Origin: Paracoccaceae bacterium
GTDB taxonomy: Bacteria > Pseudomonadota > Alphaproteobacteria > Rhodobacterales > Rhodobacteraceae
NCBI GenBank assembly: GCA_002400675.1
Contig: NVQY01000173.1
Coordinates: forward strand, 1-10,102
DNA length: 10,102 nucleotides
Reading direction: 5' to 3'
The translations under genes and the position numbers were made by a program. Positions 7,579 through 10,102 of the stretch are shown here, piece by piece. Under the pieces are notes generated by a model, which worked only from the letters and a program-made list of their open reading frames with translations, was not told where the DNA came from and ran no database searches. The stretch's first letter is position 1; the number at the start of each line of letters is the position of its first letter.

Positions 7579-7606
7579 GGTTTAGTGTCCTTTCTTCAAG
7601 CTATGA

Positions 7607-7960
7607 TCAACGGCGTTCGCGGCGGTCGCCACGTTCTTCGCGTTTCTGCATCTGCACCGAGGGCAGTTCTTTGTGGGCGTCGACCTTGATGGTCAGAACG
7701 CGCATCACGTCGTCATGCAGGCGCATCAGGCGCTCCATCTCCTGCACGGCCGGCGCCGGGGCGTCAGTGCGCAGAAAGGCATAGTGGCCCTTGCGGTTTT
7801 TGTTGATCTTGTAGGCCATTGTTTTGACGCCCCAATACTCGTGATCCACGAGTTGTCCGCCATTGTCGGACAGAATGGTGCCAAAATGTTCGATAAGGCC
7901 TTCGGCTTGCGTGTTGGACAGATCCTGACGCGCAATCATTACATGCTCGTATAGCGGCAT
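7607..7960 (-). CDS. rpsF: 30S ribosomal protein S6
   Basis: S6 forms a heterodimer with S18 on the small subunit. The 117-residue product shows the ferredoxin-like S6 fold signatures: MPLYEHVMIARQDLS (1-15), WGVKTMAYKINKNRKGHYAF (43-62) and the C-terminal strand VLTIKVD. It ends in a basic and acidic tail (KREERGDRRERR), unlike the polyglutamate tail added to E. coli S6. I place the start at the ATG at 7960. An in-frame GTG two codons upstream (7966) overlaps the AGGAG Shine-Dalgarno (7970-7966) and would add only Met-His, while the ATG has that site at a 5-nt distance and gives the usual MPLYEH start. It is first gene of the rpsF-rpsR-rplI operon, with a likely promoter and structured leader upstream. 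Confidence 0.97.
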   Translation of the reverse strand: MPLYEHVMIARQDLSNTQAEGLIEHFGTILSDNGGQLVDHEYWGVKTMAYKINKNRKGHYAFLRTDAPAPAVQEMERLMRLHDDVMRVLTIKVDAHKELPSVQMQKREERGDRRERR

Positions 7961-7965
7961 GTGCA

Positions 7966-7970
7966 CTCCT
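7966..7970 (-). promoter_or_regulatory. Ribosome binding site of rpsF
   Basis: AGGAG on the minus strand lies 5 nt upstream of the ATG at 7960. It excludes the in-frame GTG at 7966 as the start, because that codon overlaps the last base of the site. Confidence 0.7.
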
Positions 7971-7994
7971 GTTTATATCAAGGCGCATTTCAAA

Positions 7995-8027
7995 GGTGGG
8001 GCCAGATGATCCTTTCGCGGCCCCGCC
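7995..8027 (-). promoter_or_regulatory. Candidate hairpin in the rpsF leader
   Basis: Inverted repeat 7995-8003 and 8019-8027 with a 15-nt loop. On the minus (rpsF) strand it gives a 6-bp GGGGCC/GGCCCC stem, then a C-A mismatch and two more G-C pairs. It sits 35-67 nt upstream of the rpsF ATG, inside the inferred leader. Leader structures bound by S6:S18 are known to autoregulate rpsF operons in many bacteria. Whether this hairpin is such an element is inference. Read on the plus strand the mismatch becomes a G-U wobble, so a plus-strand role is not excluded. Confidence 0.35.
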
Positions 8028-8070
8028 ACGAGAGACTGCGCGGTTTGGTAGGTTTTCGAAAGGAAGGCCC

Positions 8071-8098
8071 CATATACACCGATGAACGGGCGTCGCAA
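8071..8098 (-). promoter_or_regulatory. Candidate sigma70-type promoter of rpsF-rpsR-rplI
   Basis: On the minus strand TTGCGA (8098-8093), a 16-nt spacer and TATATG (8076-8071), preceded by TG as in an extended -10, resemble a housekeeping promoter. It would start transcription near 8064 and give a leader of roughly 100 nt before rpsF. This is a by-eye consensus match only. Confidence 0.4.
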
Positions 8099-8248
8099 CC
8101 CCGGATCACCGCGCCACCGGCCAGTAGGCGGGTATATGCCCCCCAATTTCCCCGTCTCTGCCGCATTCCGGACTTTTTGTTTGGTGAAACTGATCTCAAC
8201 ACCGGAAATAGCCGGACAACTCGCAGGACGCGATGGGATACCAGAGAC

Positions 8249-8773
8249 ATGAACATGCAAGCGCTTAGCCGAACCGACATGCCAAGCCCCGTGGTAATGC
8301 CGTCATTTCAGGACGCCGTGCCACTGATCCTCAGCTTTGCGCCGAACCAGCCGCTGCGAACCCTGATGTTCCGCATTGTTGGCACCGCCATGGTCCTTAG
8401 TGCCTCTGGGATGTGGCTGATGCCCGGATCGCAGAACACCGCCGATCTGGTCCTGATCAAACTGGGCGTCTCAGTGTTCTTTTTCCTGCTGGGTCTTGCC
8501 CTGTTGATGCGCAACCATTCCGACAACCAGCCCGACGCCTATTTCGACCCGATCCGCGGCGAATTGCGGGTGCTGCAAAAGAACAACCGGGGGCGTCCGC
8601 AAACCGTGCTGCGCCGTAGCTATGACAGCCTTGGGTCGGCGCGGTTCACCAATGATATGCTGGAAATGTACGACGTGGACGGCACCATCCTGATGCGCCT
8701 GCCAATCGAAAACGCCGACATCCGCAATGCTCTGCGCACCCAACTGGGTGGTGTGATCAATATGGCCAACTGA
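8249..8773 (+). CDS. Conserved-looking hypothetical membrane protein with two transmembrane helices
   Basis: I do not recognise a named family. The 174-residue product has a polar N-terminus (1-36), a first hydrophobic helix at about 38-58 (LMFRIVGTAMVLSASGMWLM) and a second at about 66-87 (LVLIKLGVSVFFFLLGLALL). The turn between them is short (PGSQNTA). A soluble C-terminal domain of about 85 residues follows (YFDPIRGELRVLQKNNRGRP, then SYDSLGSARFTNDMLEMYDV), probably beta-rich and possibly cytoplasmic. The hairpin topology with a C-terminal domain resembles a small sensor or scaffold, but no function can be assigned. The ATG at 8249 is chosen as the first in a cluster (8249, 8255, 8279, 8297); no strong ribosome site marks it, so the true start may be a few codons later. 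It is a single-gene unit, divergent from rpsF, ending at a strong terminator (8820-8850). Confidence 0.8.
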   Translation: MNMQALSRTDMPSPVVMPSFQDAVPLILSFAPNQPLRTLMFRIVGTAMVLSASGMWLMPGSQNTADLVLIKLGVSVFFFLLGLALLMRNHSDNQPDAYFDPIRGELRVLQKNNRGRPQTVLRRSYDSLGSARFTNDMLEMYDVDGTILMRLPIENADIRNALRTQLGGVINMAN

Positions 8774-8819
8774 TCCCGGCGACCAGAAGCTACCCCCAAA
8801 ACCACCCGCTGACATCGAC

Positions 8820-8850
8820 AATCCGCCCCCTTGCAGGGCGGATTTTTTTT
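8820..8850 (+). terminator. Rho-independent terminator after the membrane-protein gene
   Basis: AATCCGCCC (8820-8828), a 7-nt loop and GGGCGGATT (8836-8844) form a perfect 9-bp stem, and the T run continues to 8850 (eight T in all). It lies 47 nt after the stop codon at 8773. This is a textbook intrinsic terminator and isolates the yceI-like gene downstream. Confidence 0.93.
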
Positions 8851-8987
8851 GCCCTGCGCGTTTCCCGCGCAATTAACGCCTTTGTGATAAGCGTTTGTCA
8901 GACCACATACCCTGTTGAGAAATGCATAATTGCCGCGCCCCGACCCTGCGCCCATGTAGGTCCGGCACCCATGCACATTGCCCTGAC

Positions 8988-8993
8988 AGGAGA
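8988..8993 (+). promoter_or_regulatory. Ribosome binding site of the YceI-family gene
   Basis: AGGAGA lies 7 nt upstream of the ATG at 9001. It fixes the start at the residue that gives a normal signal peptide and rules out the longer open frame reaching back to about 8884. Confidence 0.75.
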
Positions 8994-9000
8994 ACGATTT

Positions 9001-9609
9001 ATGAAATCCACCATACTGGCCCCCGTACTGGCCACCCTACGGACCTCTGCGATGACCGCTGCACTGACCACGCTTGCCTCGGGCGCATTCGCCGAGCCGG
9101 TAAAATACGTTCTGGACCCAAGCCACAGTCAGGTAGTGTTCAATTACAACCACTTGGGGTTTTCCAACACCGTTGGCATGTTCTCGGGTTTTGAAGGCGA
9201 AATCCAGTTCGATCAGCAAGACCCGGCGAAGTCGTCGGTGTCCGTGTCGTTTCCTGTCCGCTCTATGCTGACCGGTTGGGAGGCGCGGTTCCAGCATTTC
9301 ATGTCCGATGACTTTTTCGGGGCCGACGATACCGAAGTTGTCACCTTCACCTCGACTTCAATCGAACTGACCGGCGACAAGACCGCCAACATCACCGGCG
9401 ATCTGACCCTGAACGGGGTGACCAAATCGGTGGTTCTGGACGCAGTTCTGAATCAGGTCGGCATGCATCCGGTGCAAAACCAGCCCTGGGCCGGGTTCAG
9501 CGCCACCACCATGCTGGTGCGGTCGGACTATGGGCTTGGCGCGTTTGCACCCTATGTGGGCGACGAAGTGACCCTGAACATCTCGATCGAAGCGATGAAA
9601 GCAGAATAA
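9001..9609 (+). CDS. YceI-family periplasmic lipid-binding protein
   Basis: YceI-family proteins are periplasmic lipocalin-like barrels that bind long isoprenoids or other amphiphiles. Several are acid- or base-induced or linked to cytochrome b561 and respiratory quinone chemistry. The exact ligand here is unknown. The 202-residue protein has a Sec signal peptide cut after AFA (residue 31). The mature protein starts EPVKYVLDPSHSQVVFNYNH (32-51), then LGFSNTVGMFSGFEGEIQFD (52-71), the classic YceI opening. ITGDLTLNGVTKSVVLDA (131-148) and RSDYGLGAFAPYVGDEV (174-190) are also typical of the family. The ATG at 9001 is supported by AGGAGA. It is preceded by the strong terminator of the upstream gene, so it has its own promoter somewhere in 8851-8987, though I see no clear consensus there. 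It converges on a cytochrome c gene; a functional link is possible but not shown. Confidence 0.93.
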   Translation: MKSTILAPVLATLRTSAMTAALTTLASGAFAEPVKYVLDPSHSQVVFNYNHLGFSNTVGMFSGFEGEIQFDQQDPAKSSVSVSFPVRSMLTGWEARFQHFMSDDFFGADDTEVVTFTSTSIELTGDKTANITGDLTLNGVTKSVVLDAVLNQVGMHPVQNQPWAGFSATTMLVRSDYGLGAFAPYVGDEVTLNISIEAMKAE

Positions 9610-9618
9610 CCGCGATTA

Positions 9619-9656
9619 CCCCGCCTTGCCCGGTGTTCGCGCCGGAGTGGGCGGGT
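9619..9656. terminator. Possible bidirectional terminator between convergent genes
   Basis: CCCGCC (9620-9625) pairs with GGCGGG (9650-9655), flanked by A and T to give one more pair if a C is bulged. A smaller CCGG/CCGG stem (9630-9633, 9642-9645) lies inside the loop. It fills the 48-bp gap between the yceI-like stop and the stop of the minus-strand cytochrome gene. There is no U-tract, so the call rests on position and symmetry only. Confidence 0.4.
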
Positions 9657-9657
9657 C

Positions 9658-10102
9658 TTAGTTGCTTTTCGCCGCGACCACCGGCGGGATCGCCTTGAGA
9701 TAGGCGGCGATGGCGCTGCGGTCCTCGGGGATCAGATTGCCGGTGTTCAGGACCACATCGGCCATTTTCCCCCCGGCGGAATCGAATTCGGGGGTAAAGC
9801 CGGTTTCCAGATAATATGCGATGTCCTGTTCGCTCCAGCCAAGTGCGCCGGGGGTCAGGTTGGGGATCGTCCCCTTGCCCTCGGGGTTGGGCGCGCCGCC
9901 CATCCATGCGCTGCGCTGCAAGCCGCCAAGCGGGCCACGGGCGGTGTGGCATTCGCTGCAATGGCCCAGACCTTCGACCAGATAGCGCCCGCGGGTCAGT
10001 TGTGCGTCCAATTCGCCGGCCAACAGCCAGTTCTTACCGGCGTATAACCGCTTCCAAAGGCCCAAGCCCCGGCGGAGGTTGAACGGAAATCCCACTTCAT
10101 GT
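9658..10102 (-). CDS. c-type cytochrome, C-terminal part (probably diheme; 5'-truncated by window edge)
   Basis: The minus-strand frame stays open to the window end, so the N-terminus and signal peptide are missing; 147 residues are visible. A GTG at 10095 could be read as a start but would leave no signal peptide, and the frame continues beyond it. The visible part begins with GFPFNLRRGLGLWKRLYAG, which resembles the linker between the two heme domains of periplasmic diheme cytochromes c of the dehydrogenase-subunit type. A heme c site CSECH follows at fragment residues 48-52 after GRYLVEGLGH. Met113 in GGKMADVV is the probable axial ligand, and the C-terminal helix IAAYLKAIPPV is typical. 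The protein would carry electrons in the periplasm. The first heme motif should lie just outside the window. It converges on the YceI-family gene; the partner enzyme cannot be named from this window. Confidence 0.9.
   Translation of the reverse strand, partial: HEVGFPFNLRRGLGLWKRLYAGKNWLLAGELDAQLTRGRYLVEGLGHCSECHTARGPLGGLQRSAWMGGAPNPEGKGTIPNLTPGALGWSEQDIAYYLETGFTPEFDSAGGKMADVVLNTGNLIPEDRSAIAAYLKAIPPVVAAKSN

Larger units (their letters stand above)
7961..8248. other. Divergent intergenic region between rpsF and a membrane-protein gene
   Basis: This 288-bp stretch carries no credible gene. It holds the rpsF ribosome binding site, a leader hairpin and a candidate minus-strand promoter (listed separately). 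The plus-strand frame is open through it, but that part lacks protein family character and a ribosome site. I could not find a convincing plus-strand promoter for the gene at 8249. Confidence 0.6.

Noticed and set aside
7961..8248. 96-codon upstream extension of the membrane-protein gene at 8249
   Set aside because: It covers the rpsF promoter and leader, is proline- and arginine-rich without domain character, and has no ribosome site; an ATG at 8249 gives a sensible membrane protein.
8856..8870. Short GCGCG/CGCGC hairpin just after the terminator at 8820-8850
   Set aside because: Only 5 bp and expected by chance in GC-rich DNA; no T run or other support.
8851..8987. Promoter for the YceI-family gene (TTGTGA, TTGTCA and TTGAGA hexamers near 8881-8920)
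   Set aside because: None of these is followed by a good -10 hexamer at 16-18 nt; a promoter must exist here but I cannot place it.
8884..9000. Upstream extension of the YceI-family gene
   Set aside because: It would bury the signal peptide inside the protein, while the ATG at 9001 has AGGAGA at 7 nt.
1..10102. Mobile elements, CRISPR arrays, tRNA or rRNA genes, defence or secretion cassettes
   Set aside because: Looked for direct and inverted repeats, transposase-like or integrase-like proteins and tRNA-like sequence; none seen. The gene content is core housekeeping.

Overview
The window looks like ordinary core chromosome of an alphaproteobacterium, most likely a Rhodobacterales (Roseobacter-type) marine species. 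This rests on several things seen together: the gene order bamA-skp-fabZ-lpxA-lpxI-lpxB with LpxI (the alphaproteobacterial UDP-diacylglucosamine hydrolase) instead of LpxH, an rpsF-rpsR-rplI operon whose L9 protein carries a long acidic tail, high GC with GC-rich third positions, and the style of the diheme cytochrome c and YceI proteins. The genus assignment is inference from protein character; no database search was possible.

Layout. (1) Positions 1-5242, plus strand: an outer-membrane biogenesis operon. It opens with the C-terminal two thirds of BamA (cut by the window start). Then follow the periplasmic chaperone Skp/OmpH, FabZ, LpxA, LpxI and LpxB. Spacings are 4, 84, 4 and 3 nt, then a 1-nt overlap, so the set is probably co-transcribed and partly translationally coupled. 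BamA and Skp assemble outer-membrane proteins. FabZ feeds 3-hydroxyacyl-ACP metabolism, and LpxA, LpxI and LpxB carry out the first acylation, UMP release and disaccharide formation of lipid A. lpxD is not between skp and fabZ, where it sits in many proteobacteria. (2) A perfect 10-bp GC-rich hairpin (5261-5285) separates this operon from a convergent minus-strand gene (5295-6503) for an unrecognised 402-residue secreted protein with a calcium-loop-like DxDxD motif. (3) The minus-strand ribosomal operon rpsF-rpsR-rplI (7960 down to 6698) ends at a clear intrinsic terminator (6631-6673). (4) A 288-bp divergent intergenic region (7961-8248) holds a plausible rpsF promoter and a leader hairpin. 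A plus-strand gene for a 174-residue two-helix membrane protein of unknown function follows, ended by a textbook terminator (8820-8850). (5) A plus-strand YceI-family periplasmic protein (9001-9609) converges on a minus-strand c-type cytochrome (9658-10102) that runs off the window end.

I found no mobile element, CRISPR array, tRNA, rRNA or defence-like cassette, and nothing I would call a new biological system. The points most worth a second look are the unrecognised secreted protein, the alanine at the LpxA acyl-chain ruler position, the acidic L9 extension, and the small membrane protein divergent from rpsF.
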